Origin: Bacillota bacterium
GTDB lineage: Bacteria > Bacillota_C > Negativicutes > CTSoil-072
Assembly: GCA_017861495.1 (NCBI GenBank)
Contig: JAGFXW010000017.1
Location: 1 to 18,503, forward strand
Reading direction: 5' to 3'
Length of the DNA: 18,503 nt
Shown: piece by piece, positions 1 to 5,852 of the stretch
Numbering within the stretch: the first letter of the stretch is position 1
Layout: every line of letters starts with the position of its first letter
The notes under the pieces: generated by a model
The model's database searches: none
The model's input: only the letters and a program-made list of their open reading frames with translations
What the model was told of the DNA's origin: nothing
Made by a program: the position numbers and the translations under genes

Positions 1-246
1 ATCGCCATGCGGGTGATATTTACCGAGAACTTCCCCGACGATCCTCGCTGATTTTTTGTATGGTTTGTTCGGGGTCATACCTGCTTCCTGCATAGCATAA
101 AGAATACGCCGATGGACAGGCTTTAAACCATCACGGACATCCGGCAATGCCCGCATAACGATTACACTCATGGCATAATCAATATAGGAACTTTTCATCT
201 CTTCTTCAATCCGTCTCGGAAGCACTTTCCCTAAACCAAAATCCAC
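1..246 (-). CDS. gyrA: DNA gyrase (or topoisomerase IV) subunit A, N-terminal fragment
   Basis: The 82 visible codons begin at a GTG (246-244) preceded by an AGGTGA ribosome binding site, and the gene runs off the left edge. The protein has the N-terminal GyrA/ParC signature: [18 protein letters not shown], then [21 protein letters not shown], and [20 protein letters not shown] at the edge. In this family the segment leads into the winged-helix breakage-reunion domain. The quinolone-resistance serine and the active-site tyrosine lie just outside the window. GyrA cuts and passes DNA with GyrB to introduce negative supercoils, while ParC does the equivalent decatenation. With so little visible the two paralogues cannot be separated firmly; the [10 protein letters not shown] form favours the GyrA type. 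The gene is divergent from the response regulator at 429. Confidence 0.85.
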   Translation of the reverse strand, partial: MDFGLGKVLPRRIEEEMKSSYIDYAMSVIVMRALPDVRDGLKPVHRRILYAMQEAGMTPNKPYKKSARIVGEVLGKYHPHGD

Positions 247-287
247 AATCTCACCTCTACTATTTCATTTATCGCTAACTCATTTAT

Positions 288-315
288 CTTCCCTACAGAA
301 ACTAAAAAATCCTGC
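288..315 (-). promoter_or_regulatory. Possible sigma-H-like promoter toward the gyrA-type gene
   Basis: On the minus strand GCAGGATTT (315-307) is followed 15 nt later by GAAG (291-288). This resembles the sigma-H pattern (AGGA-rich -35, GAAT -10), but the -10 box has one mismatch. Its -35 box is the left arm of the inverted repeat shared with the plus-strand site at 345-353. It is weak on its own, and the arrangement is what makes it notable. Confidence 0.25.
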
Positions 316-344
316 CTAATATTGAATACTTATAAAAACATTAT

Positions 345-372
345 GCAGGATTTCCTGTGTTTTTTGACGAAT
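345..372 (+). promoter_or_regulatory. Sigma-H-like promoter for the HD-GYP response regulator
   Basis: GCAGGATTT (345-353) is followed after 15 nt by GAAT (369-372). The known sigma-H promoter of Bacillus subtilis spoVG has AGCAGGATTT and a GGAAT box with 14 nt between AGGATTT and GAAT, so spacing here is one base longer. The ATG lies about 57 nt downstream. An overlapping weaker sigma-A reading exists: TTGACG at 364-369, 17 nt, then TATTAA at 387-392. Either or both may be used. Confidence 0.45.
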
Positions 373-428
373 TCGAATAAAAGTTATATTAAGAATAAAT
401 CCTACTATCAGGGAGTTGGTCATTTCGC

Positions 429-1412
429 ATGAGCTTGGCAAAAATTCTGATCATTGATGACAACGAATTTAGTCTGACTACACTAAAGCATATGTTGACT
501 AATTATGCAGTTATTACCGCCAAGGACGGCCGTACTGGATTGCGGCTGGTCATGTCTGAAAACCCTGATCTGATTCTTCTTGACGTTGTCATGCCCGGTC
601 TCGCCGGCAGTTCTGTCCTCAATATTATAAAAAATACAGATGAAACCCGCCATATCCCGGTTGCCCTGATCAGTTCCCTGGACGATGCGGCTGAGCGGGA
701 AAAATTATTTACTCAGGGGGCGGATGATTTTATCGCCAAACCCTGCAGTTATAATGAACTGCAGGCAAAAGTAAAATCCCTGCTGCGGTCCAAGCACCTC
801 TACGACGAGTTGCAAAGCGTTACCGATGCGTTCATCTCCATGGCGTTACGCGTCTACTCCAGTAAACGGTACTTCGAAAACCATAACAGCAAAACAGCCG
901 CTTATGCAGAAGCAATCGCCCGTAAAAGAATGGCCCAGCCCCGGGAACGGGAACGGGTAAAACTAGCGGCCTTGCTTTTGGACCTCGGAAAAATGGAAAT
1001 AAAAGACGACGTTCTTCAAATGACGTCTGCCTTTGGTCCGGACGAATGGCAGGCAATGAAAGCCCACCCGGTAATCAGCGAGCAAATGTGTTCCAAGATC
1101 GTCGCCTTTAGGCCCCTCTTGCCGCTCATCCGGCATCATCATGAACGCTTTGACGGCAAAGGCTACCCGGACCACCTGAAAGGGGAGGAAATCCCGCTTG
1201 GCGCGCGCATTTTGGCCGTAGCCGATTCTTTCGATGCCCTGACCAGCGACCGGCCGCACCGCAAGGCTTTCAGTATTGCCGAAGCGGTAAACATCATGCG
1301 TCAACACTCCGGGACCCAGTGGGATCCGGTAATCATTGATATTTTCTTTGAACTGTTACGCACAAATTCCATTCCCATGGAAATATATCCAGCGAACACC
1401 GCGCTACCATAA
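429..1412 (+). CDS. Response regulator with degenerate HD-GYP output domain
   Basis: This 327-residue protein has a CheY-like receiver domain (about 4-120) with acidic pocket D10/D11, phosphoacceptor D52 and conserved K104. The rest (about 128-312) is an HD-GYP domain, a family that hydrolyses cyclic di-GMP. Visible HD-GYP landmarks are H152, H213-P214, the HHHER run (236-240), the FDGKGYP loop (241-247) and VADSFDALTSDRPHR (264-278). The metal-binding HD pair is changed: where the family has LHDIGK, this protein has LLDLGK (183-188), so the histidine is a leucine. It may therefore be inactive or a c-di-GMP sensor. No partner histidine kinase is visible. The ATG follows a GGGAG at 411-415 with a longish 13 nt gap; no better in-frame start exists. 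It stands alone between its promoter and the hairpin region at 1424. Confidence 0.9.
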   Translation: MSLAKILIIDDNEFSLTTLKHMLTNYAVITAKDGRTGLRLVMSENPDLILLDVVMPGLAGSSVLNIIKNTDETRHIPVALISSLDDAAEREKLFTQGADDFIAKPCSYNELQAKVKSLLRSKHLYDELQSVTDAFISMALRVYSSKRYFENHNSKTAAYAEAIARKRMAQPRERERVKLAALLLDLGKMEIKDDVLQMTSAFGPDEWQAMKAHPVISEQMCSKIVAFRPLLPLIRHHHERFDGKGYPDHLKGEEIPLGARILAVADSFDALTSDRPHRKAFSIAEAVNIMRQHSGTQWDPVIIDIFFELLRTNSIPMEIYPANTALP

Positions 1413-1423
1413 ATGTAGACTTA

Positions 1424-1467
1424 CTTCAGCTGGAGCTGCCTGTGCCTTTGGGTAACTCCATCTGAAG
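1424..1467 (+). other. Stem-loop between the HD-GYP gene and buk
   Basis: CTTCAG-c-TGGAG (1424-1435) pairs with CTCCA-t-CTGAAG (1456-1467), giving eleven pairs around one mismatch and a 20 nt loop. No T-run follows, so it is not a classical terminator. The loop contains GCCTGTGCC (1438-1446), repeated exactly 31 nt later at 1469-1477. The stem forms the 5' part of the structured stretch that ends with the repeat element at 1492-1555. Confidence 0.5.
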
Positions 1468-1491
1468 CGCCTGTGCCCCACGGGGTATAGT

Positions 1492-1555
1492 CGAATTGAA
1501 TTCGAGCTACAGCCTGTTAATCTCCGGCCTAAGAGGGCGGGATATTACAGGCTGT
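1492..1555 (-). repeat. Two-stem repeat element, copy A (upstream of buk)
   Basis: This copy contains a short perfect palindrome, CGAATT-g-AATTCG (1492-1504), and a 47 bp hairpin bounded by perfect 9 bp arms, ACAGCCTGT (1509-1517) and ACAGGCTGT (1547-1555). Its reverse complement matches 17346-17392 at 41 of 47 positions by hand alignment, and the palindrome also has a counterpart there. It ends 29 nt before the buk start codon. It may be a leader RNA structure or a dispersed palindromic repeat. Confidence 0.65.
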
Positions 1556-1584
1556 GCGAAGATAAAAAAACGGGAGGTCTGAGG

Positions 1585-2655
1585 ATGAGTTTTTTAATCT
1601 TAACCATTAATCCGGGATCCACGTCCACAAAAATCGGCGTTTACAAAGACACCGAAGAACAATTTTCGCAAAATCTCAGTCACAGCGCAGAGGAAATCGC
1701 CCAATTTGCAAATGTTGCCGACCAATTTTCCTATCGGTTGGAAAAGATCATGGATTTCCTGCGCACGAAAGGATTATCGATCAAAGATTTTTCGGCCATT
1801 GTCGGCCGCGGCGGACTGCTTAAGCCAATGATCAGCGGCACCTACTCTGTAAGTGACGCCATGTTGGCCGATCTGCAGTCGGCCAAGTACGGATCGCACG
1901 CCTCCAACCTGGGGGCCTTGCTGGCAAACCAGCTTGCCAAAGAAGCTTCGTGCCCCGCATTTATTGTTGATCCGGTTGTTGTCGACGAATTGGACCCGCT
2001 AGCCCGGATATCCGGCCGGCCAGAATTTCCCCGCCGAAGCGTTTTCCATGCCCTTAATCAAAAAGCGGTTGCAAAACGCTTCGCCAAATCCATTCAGCGG
2101 CCTTATGAAGAGCTCAACTTAATCGTAGCTCATCTCGGCGGCGGTATTTCCGTCGGCTGCCATAACCACGGCCGGGTCGTCGAGGTCAATAACGCCTTGG
2201 ACGGCAGTGGCCCGTTCTCGCCGGAACGCGCCGGAACCATTCCGGCCGGTTCTTTAGCCACTTACATCCTGGAACAACGCCCGGAAAAACCGTCTGTAGC
2301 TAAAATGCTGGCAGGGACCGGCGGCCTGGTTGCCCATTTGGGAACAAATGACGCTCGCGAAGTCGTGCAGCGCATTGAAGCCGGCGATGAAAAAGCAAAA
2401 ATGGTATTCGACGCCATGATTTATTCGGTTTCCCGGTATATTGCCGCCGCAGCCGTTCCAGTTCACGGCAAAGTCGACCAAATCATCCTCACCGGCGGCA
2501 TCGCTTACTCGAAATATTTAACCGACAAAATTGCCGAATACGTTGGCTTTATCGCTCCTATTACCATCATGCCCGGCGAAGACGAACTAAAAGCGCTGGC
2601 CGAGGGCGCTTATCGCGTCCTCACCGGAGAAGAAACGGTTAGAGAATATAAATAA
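1585..2655 (+). CDS. buk: Butyrate kinase
   Basis: This 356-residue cytoplasmic protein of the acetokinase (ASKHA) fold should interconvert butyryl phosphate plus ADP with butyrate plus ATP (EC 2.7.2.7). Family marks are the N-terminal phosphate loop TINPGSTSTKIGV (7-19), GRGG (74-77), HLGGGISVG (183-191), the NNALDGSGPFSPERAG stretch (202-217) and the C-terminal ILTGGIAYS. Length matches the family. The start is well fixed by GGGAGG at 1572-1577, 7 nt before ATG. Unusually, no phosphotransbutyrylase gene (ptb) is adjacent, so the acyl phosphate must come from a gene elsewhere. Related branched-chain or propionate substrates are possible. It is preceded by repeat element copy A and followed 14 nt after its stop by a terminator. 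Confidence 0.93.
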   Translation: MSFLILTINPGSTSTKIGVYKDTEEQFSQNLSHSAEEIAQFANVADQFSYRLEKIMDFLRTKGLSIKDFSAIVGRGGLLKPMISGTYSVSDAMLADLQSAKYGSHASNLGALLANQLAKEASCPAFIVDPVVVDELDPLARISGRPEFPRRSVFHALNQKAVAKRFAKSIQRPYEELNLIVAHLGGGISVGCHNHGRVVEVNNALDGSGPFSPERAGTIPAGSLATYILEQRPEKPSVAKMLAGTGGLVAHLGTNDAREVVQRIEAGDEKAKMVFDAMIYSVSRYIAAAAVPVHGKVDQIILTGGIAYSKYLTDKIAEYVGFIAPITIMPGEDELKALAEGAYRVLTGEETVREYK

Positions 2656-2669
2656 CTCCTTGCAGTCAC

Positions 2670-2720
2670 AACAGCCTGTTGCTCCGCCTTACCTTGAGCG
2701 GTCAACGGGCTGTTTTTCTT
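2670..2720 (+). terminator. Rho-independent terminator of buk
   Basis: AACAGCCTGTTG (2670-2681) pairs with CAACGGGCTGTT (2703-2714) with one internal mismatch. A further inner stem is CCGC/GCGG, and TTTTTCTTT follows on the plus strand. The right arm overlaps the last codons of the convergent PAP2 gene, which ends at 2689. The T-run supports termination only for plus-strand transcripts. Confidence 0.8.
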
Positions 2721-3909
2721 TCCGCCAGGCCAACAGCGAAACACAAAACGCCAGCCACATAGCCCCGGCAGCGTAGCCGGCCAATACATCGCTTGGATAA
2801 TGAACACCGAGATAAATTCTGCTTATCCCGATCAACATAACAAAAACGCCCGCCAAGACAAACAAAACGATCCGGCTTACAAAACTTGTAAGATGATGAC
2901 TGATTAAATACGCTGCCATCCCATAGAAACATAACGCAACCATTGCATGTCCACTAGGGAAACTGTAGCCGGTCGCAGAAATTACCGGCAAAATTGCCGG
3001 CCGCGGCCGGGCAAAAAGCTGCTTAAGCAACGTATTCAACAATGCGCTGCCACCCAGACTAAGACTCAACGCCCAGCCGGTCTGCCAACGGGGGTATAAA
3101 ACCCACAACAGCACAAGGATCACCGCGGTTGTAATAAAAAATGCCGCCGAACCAGCCATCGTAAACAACAACATGATTTGATCCCAAACCGGATTTGCAT
3201 AATATCGGACCACCCAAATTGCCAGGCTGTCAAATATCACCATCTCATTATCCCATAGGGTTTCCTGCGCTAAATAGAAAAATAGCAATAGCATCAGCAG
3301 ACTGACGGCCATTCCGGCCAACAGAAATACCCCTCGCTTTTTTCCTTCAATAAAGAACCGTGTTTTCTGCCAACGCCGCCAATACGGCAATGCCAGCAGA
3401 TGACGGGTCCCCAGGACAAACAATAAGGCCAGCACCGGACTGCCAAAAACCACCATCGCCAGCAAAATAACGACCGCGAAATCAGTAAGTTTCTCCTCTT
3501 TAGGTAAGACAATGCTCACCATTGCTTGCAAATACGCGCCTTCCTCAGCATGGATTTGGCCATTTAAAATCAACGCCGGCCCCTCTACCCGCCCCGTTGA
3601 GGAAAGGAACAGGTTTCCATTCAATACCACTACCTTACCGGAAACAGTCCCGGCAACCCATATATCGCTATTTACAACCAAAACGGTTCCCGCCGTTTCA
3701 TTCGGTTTGATTATTACATCCTGCTGGGAAAAAACATCCGGCGGCCTTCCGGTCTGTTCGCCCAGCCCACGCGCCAGGCTCCAGTCAGTCACGCCAAAAA
3801 GCAAAGCCAAACCCACCAGCAGGAACAAAAAAACTCTCTGCAGAGTTGCCGCCAAGCAAATCCCTCCAATTGCGCTGTATGCTGTTCCCTTTATTATCAT
3901 TCGTTTCAC
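2689..3909 (-). CDS. Membrane PAP2-family phosphatase with N-terminal bactofilin-like beta domain
   Basis: This 406-residue protein has a complete C-terminal PAP2 (type 2 phosphatidate phosphatase) site: KQLFARPRP (296-304), PSGH (318-321) and SRIYLGVHYPSD (363-374). Such enzymes dephosphorylate lipid phosphates such as undecaprenyl pyrophosphate or phosphatidate. It is strongly hydrophobic, with membrane segments near 24-42, 142-168, 192-214, 250-272 and several after 280. The insertion at about 60-125, between the first and second membrane segments, consists of short alternating hydrophobic strands with glycines (for example VLVVNSDIWVAGTVSGKVVV), like bactofilin or polymer-forming beta-helical proteins. 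Given a signal-anchor it should lie outside the membrane. The longest frame starts at GTG 3909, with AGGGGA about 9 nt upstream. ATG 3900, with GGGTGA 5 nt upstream, is an equally good start giving 403 residues. It is convergent to buk and divergent from the peptidase. Confidence 0.85.
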   Translation of the reverse strand: MKRMIIKGTAYSAIGGICLAATLQRVFLFLLVGLALLFGVTDWSLARGLGEQTGRPPDVFSQQDVIIKPNETAGTVLVVNSDIWVAGTVSGKVVVLNGNLFLSSTGRVEGPALILNGQIHAEEGAYLQAMVSIVLPKEEKLTDFAVVILLAMVVFGSPVLALLFVLGTRHLLALPYWRRWQKTRFFIEGKKRGVFLLAGMAVSLLMLLLFFYLAQETLWDNEMVIFDSLAIWVVRYYANPVWDQIMLLFTMAGSAAFFITTAVILVLLWVLYPRWQTGWALSLSLGGSALLNTLLKQLFARPRPAILPVISATGYSFPSGHAMVALCFYGMAAYLISHHLTSFVSRIVLFVLAGVFVMLIGISRIYLGVHYPSDVLAGYAAGAMWLAFCVSLLAWRKEKQPVDRSR

Positions 3910-4022
3910 CCTACTGCTTCCCCTCTTTTGGCACCAGTCCCGCTATGATCCAGTCCCCCGCTTCCGTATAATTCGTTTTCCCCTATTCAACACTGTTTGA
4001 CCGATAATCATCCCATCAGGGC

Positions 4023-4048
4023 AGGAAGTATTTCCTCTGACAGAGAAA
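4023..4048 (+). promoter_or_regulatory. Weak sigma-H-like promoter candidate for the M20 peptidase
   Basis: GCAGGAAGT (4021-4029) is followed after 15 nt by GAAA (4045-4048), the same spacing as the site at 345-372, but both boxes deviate from the AGGAttt/GAAT pattern. It overlaps a small palindrome, AGGAA-gtat-TTCCT. The rest of the 203 bp spacer 3910-4112 shows no convincing sigma-A promoter in either direction. Confidence 0.2.
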
Positions 4049-4112
4049 CACAGTATGTAGCGAAAAAAAGATAATCTTATGTTTCAATTATAACCAACTG
4101 GAGGTTCGTTGT

Positions 4113-5240
4113 ATGATTAATCACGAAAGAATCATTGCTGATTTCATGGATCTGGTCCAAATCAATTCCCCCACCAAAAGCGAACGGCAACTCGCTGACG
4201 TATTGACAACTCGCCTAATCCAATTAGGCTGCACGGTAACTGAAGATCAGGCCGGACAAAAAATCGGCGGTAACGCCGGTAATGTTATCGCCTACTTGCC
4301 GGGAACAGTCGCAATAGCCCCGGTTTTGCTGCTTGGAGCCCATATGGACTGCGTTTCGCCGTGTGAAAATGTCCGCCCGCAGCGAAAGGAAGGTAAAATT
4401 ACTTCTTCCGGCGACACCGTGCTGGGATCCGACGACAAAGCCGGCATTGCCGCTATTCTGGAAGCGCTGCAAACCGTCAAAGAACAGAACATCGTCCATG
4501 GCGACATTCAAATCGTTTTTTCTATCGCCGAAGAAGGCGGCTTGCACGGCGCAAAAAACATTGACCGTTCGCTGCTGAAAGCAGATTTCGGCTATGAACT
4601 GGATTCCAGCGGTCATCCGGGGGAAATCATCATGAAAGCTCCCGGGCAAAACCAAATGAAATTTACCATTCATGGCAAAGCCGCCCATGCCGGCATCGCA
4701 CCGGAAACAGGGATTAACGCGATTATGATCGCCAGTAAAGCGATCGCCAAGCTTCGCCAGGGCCGCATCGACGAAGAAACAACGGCCAATATCGGGCTCA
4801 TTCGCGGCGGCATTGCCACCAATATCGTCCCGGACCAGACGGAAGTGATTTGTGAAACCCGCAGCCGCGATCTCAAAAAATTAGAAGAACTGACAAACCA
4901 GACGTGTGAAACCTTCAAGCAAACGGTTGCGGACAACGGAGCCACCGTCGATATTGTGGTGGAACGAAAATACGATCCTTACGTTCTACCGGAGGAATCC
5001 CGTACAGTGAAACTGGCCTTCCAGGCCGCCAATGCCGCCGCACTTTTGCCGCGTTTCGAAGCCACCGGCGGTGGCAGCGATGCCAATTTTTTCAACTTGT
5101 ATGGAATAGAGACCGCTGTTCTCGGGATCGGGATGCAAAATTGCCACACCCTTGAGGAGTTTATTGAGGAAGAAGACCTCTGCAATACCGCAAAGTGGGT
5201 CGTAGAAATTATCAAAGAAGCAGCACGTTTACAAAGATAG
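4113..5240 (+). CDS. M20 family metallopeptidase, PepT-like
   Basis: This 375-residue cytoplasmic di-zinc peptidase is of the M20/M25/M40 family, closest in look to the PepT/PepT-2 group. Visible metal and catalytic positions are H77 with D79 in GAHMDCV, bridging D107 in GSDDKAG, the catalytic E140/E141 pair in SIAEEGG, D164 in ELDSSG and H345 in MQNCHTLEEF. A dimerisation or lid domain sits in the middle, with HGKAAHAG (about 187-194) and the GGIATNIVP segment typical of the family. Length fits. The start has a clear GGAGG (4100-4104) 8 nt before ATG. It likely releases amino acids from small peptides. Annotation as tripeptidase is possible but substrate cannot be read from sequence. It is a single gene, ending in the long inverted repeat at 5277-5342. 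Confidence 0.9.
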   Translation: MINHERIIADFMDLVQINSPTKSERQLADVLTTRLIQLGCTVTEDQAGQKIGGNAGNVIAYLPGTVAIAPVLLLGAHMDCVSPCENVRPQRKEGKITSSGDTVLGSDDKAGIAAILEALQTVKEQNIVHGDIQIVFSIAEEGGLHGAKNIDRSLLKADFGYELDSSGHPGEIIMKAPGQNQMKFTIHGKAAHAGIAPETGINAIMIASKAIAKLRQGRIDEETTANIGLIRGGIATNIVPDQTEVICETRSRDLKKLEELTNQTCETFKQTVADNGATVDIVVERKYDPYVLPEESRTVKLAFQAANAAALLPRFEATGGGSDANFFNLYGIETAVLGIGMQNCHTLEEFIEEEDLCNTAKWVVEIIKEAARLQR

Positions 5241-5276
5241 ACCGCTACTTTGCGGAGCGGCAACAGGAGCTTAACG

Positions 5277-5342
5277 AAGCCGGAGCATGAAGCGGGTCCC
5301 CGTCACACACTAGTGACGGGGACCCGCTTCATGCTCCGGCTT
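5277..5342. repeat. Perfect 30 bp inverted repeat, probable terminator
   Basis: Arms 5277-5306 and 5313-5342 are perfectly complementary over 30 bp around a 6 nt loop (ACACTA). The right arm runs straight into TTTTAT, so it can terminate the plus-strand peptidase transcript, and it also lies 24 bp beyond the end of the convergent aroH. The loop-proximal core, GTCCCCGTCAC / GTGACGGGGAC, is very GC-rich. The stem is far longer than termination needs. Confidence 0.85.
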
Positions 5343-5366
5343 TTATAATCCTCTGTTCCTCAGCAA

Positions 5367-5735
5367 TCAAGACGCGCTTTCGGTCAAGTCCGGCCGAAGG
5401 GTTATTGCTGCCCGCAAATAAACATGTTTTATCTCTTGCAAAGCAATATCGGTATTCACCAGCATTAAAACGCGAACGCAGCGGGGCAGACCATCGGGAT
5501 TATCAATTTCCTGCGTACCGAACACAGGAACCTCGCTAAGGCCGATTCCTCTGGCGCTGGCAGCCGGAAATGCGGAATTAATGTCCGGGGTTGAGCTAAA
5601 TATAATTGCCGCAATATCCTCGGCAACCACTTTATTTTCCTGGATCATCGTTCTTAACAATTCCTGCGTCGCCGCTATAATTTCTGCTTTCTCATTTTTT
5701 TCTACGGTAATCGCTCCACGAATCCCTCTTACCAA
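5367..5735 (-). CDS. aroH: Chorismate mutase, AroH class
   Basis: This 122-residue protein resembles the monofunctional AroH-type chorismate mutase of Bacillus subtilis (chorismate to prephenate, EC 5.4.99.5, trimeric, cytoplasmic) in length and motifs. It opens VRGIRGAITVEKNEK (2-16) and has FSSTPDINSAFPA (46-58), ARGIGLSEVPVFGTQEID (61-78) and CVRVLM (86-91). By alignment to the B. subtilis enzyme the active-site set R7, R63, E78, R90, Y108 would be R6, R62, E76, R88 and Y106, all present. It starts at TTG (5735-5733) with AGGAG at 5746-5750; a TGA at 5744 in frame rules out a longer start. It lies 117 bp downstream of glgP on the same strand with no terminator between, so cotranscription is possible. 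Its job is Phe/Tyr biosynthesis; no other aro genes are nearby. Confidence 0.93.
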   Translation of the reverse strand: MVRGIRGAITVEKNEKAEIIAATQELLRTMIQENKVVAEDIAAIIFSSTPDINSAFPAASARGIGLSEVPVFGTQEIDNPDGLPRCVRVLMLVNTDIALQEIKHVYLRAAITLRPDLTESAS

Positions 5736-5852
5736 CCAAAATCAACTCCTAGTGATAGTTTATCATGGTTCATTATTTCCCGGGCAATAATCTGAATATC
5801 TGTCGCCTCTTCTCTGCAAAATTCGACAAAATCACGAGAGAACCCTTGTTAT

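Noticed and set aside
1413..1584. A classical riboswitch or T-box upstream of buk
   Set aside because: I looked for T-box (GGTGGNACCGCGG), SAM, TPP, cobalamin and c-di-GMP consensus segments and see none. The region is reported as hairpins plus a repeat instead.
3512..4000. A 162-codon plus-strand frame opposite the PAP2 gene
   Set aside because: It lies opposite the conserved bactofilin-like and signal-anchor coding region, has low-complexity composition and no ribosome binding site.
5751..5764. TGATA-gtt-TATCA palindrome before aroH as an operator
   Set aside because: Five-base arms in AT-rich DNA are expected by chance, and no second copy is present.
5736..5852. A 38-codon open frame between glgP and aroH on the minus strand that ends TGG-TAA at the aroH start
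   Set aside because: It has no start codon before an internal ATG that would leave only 14 residues, and no ribosome binding site. A leader peptide for aroH is conceivable, but nothing supports it.
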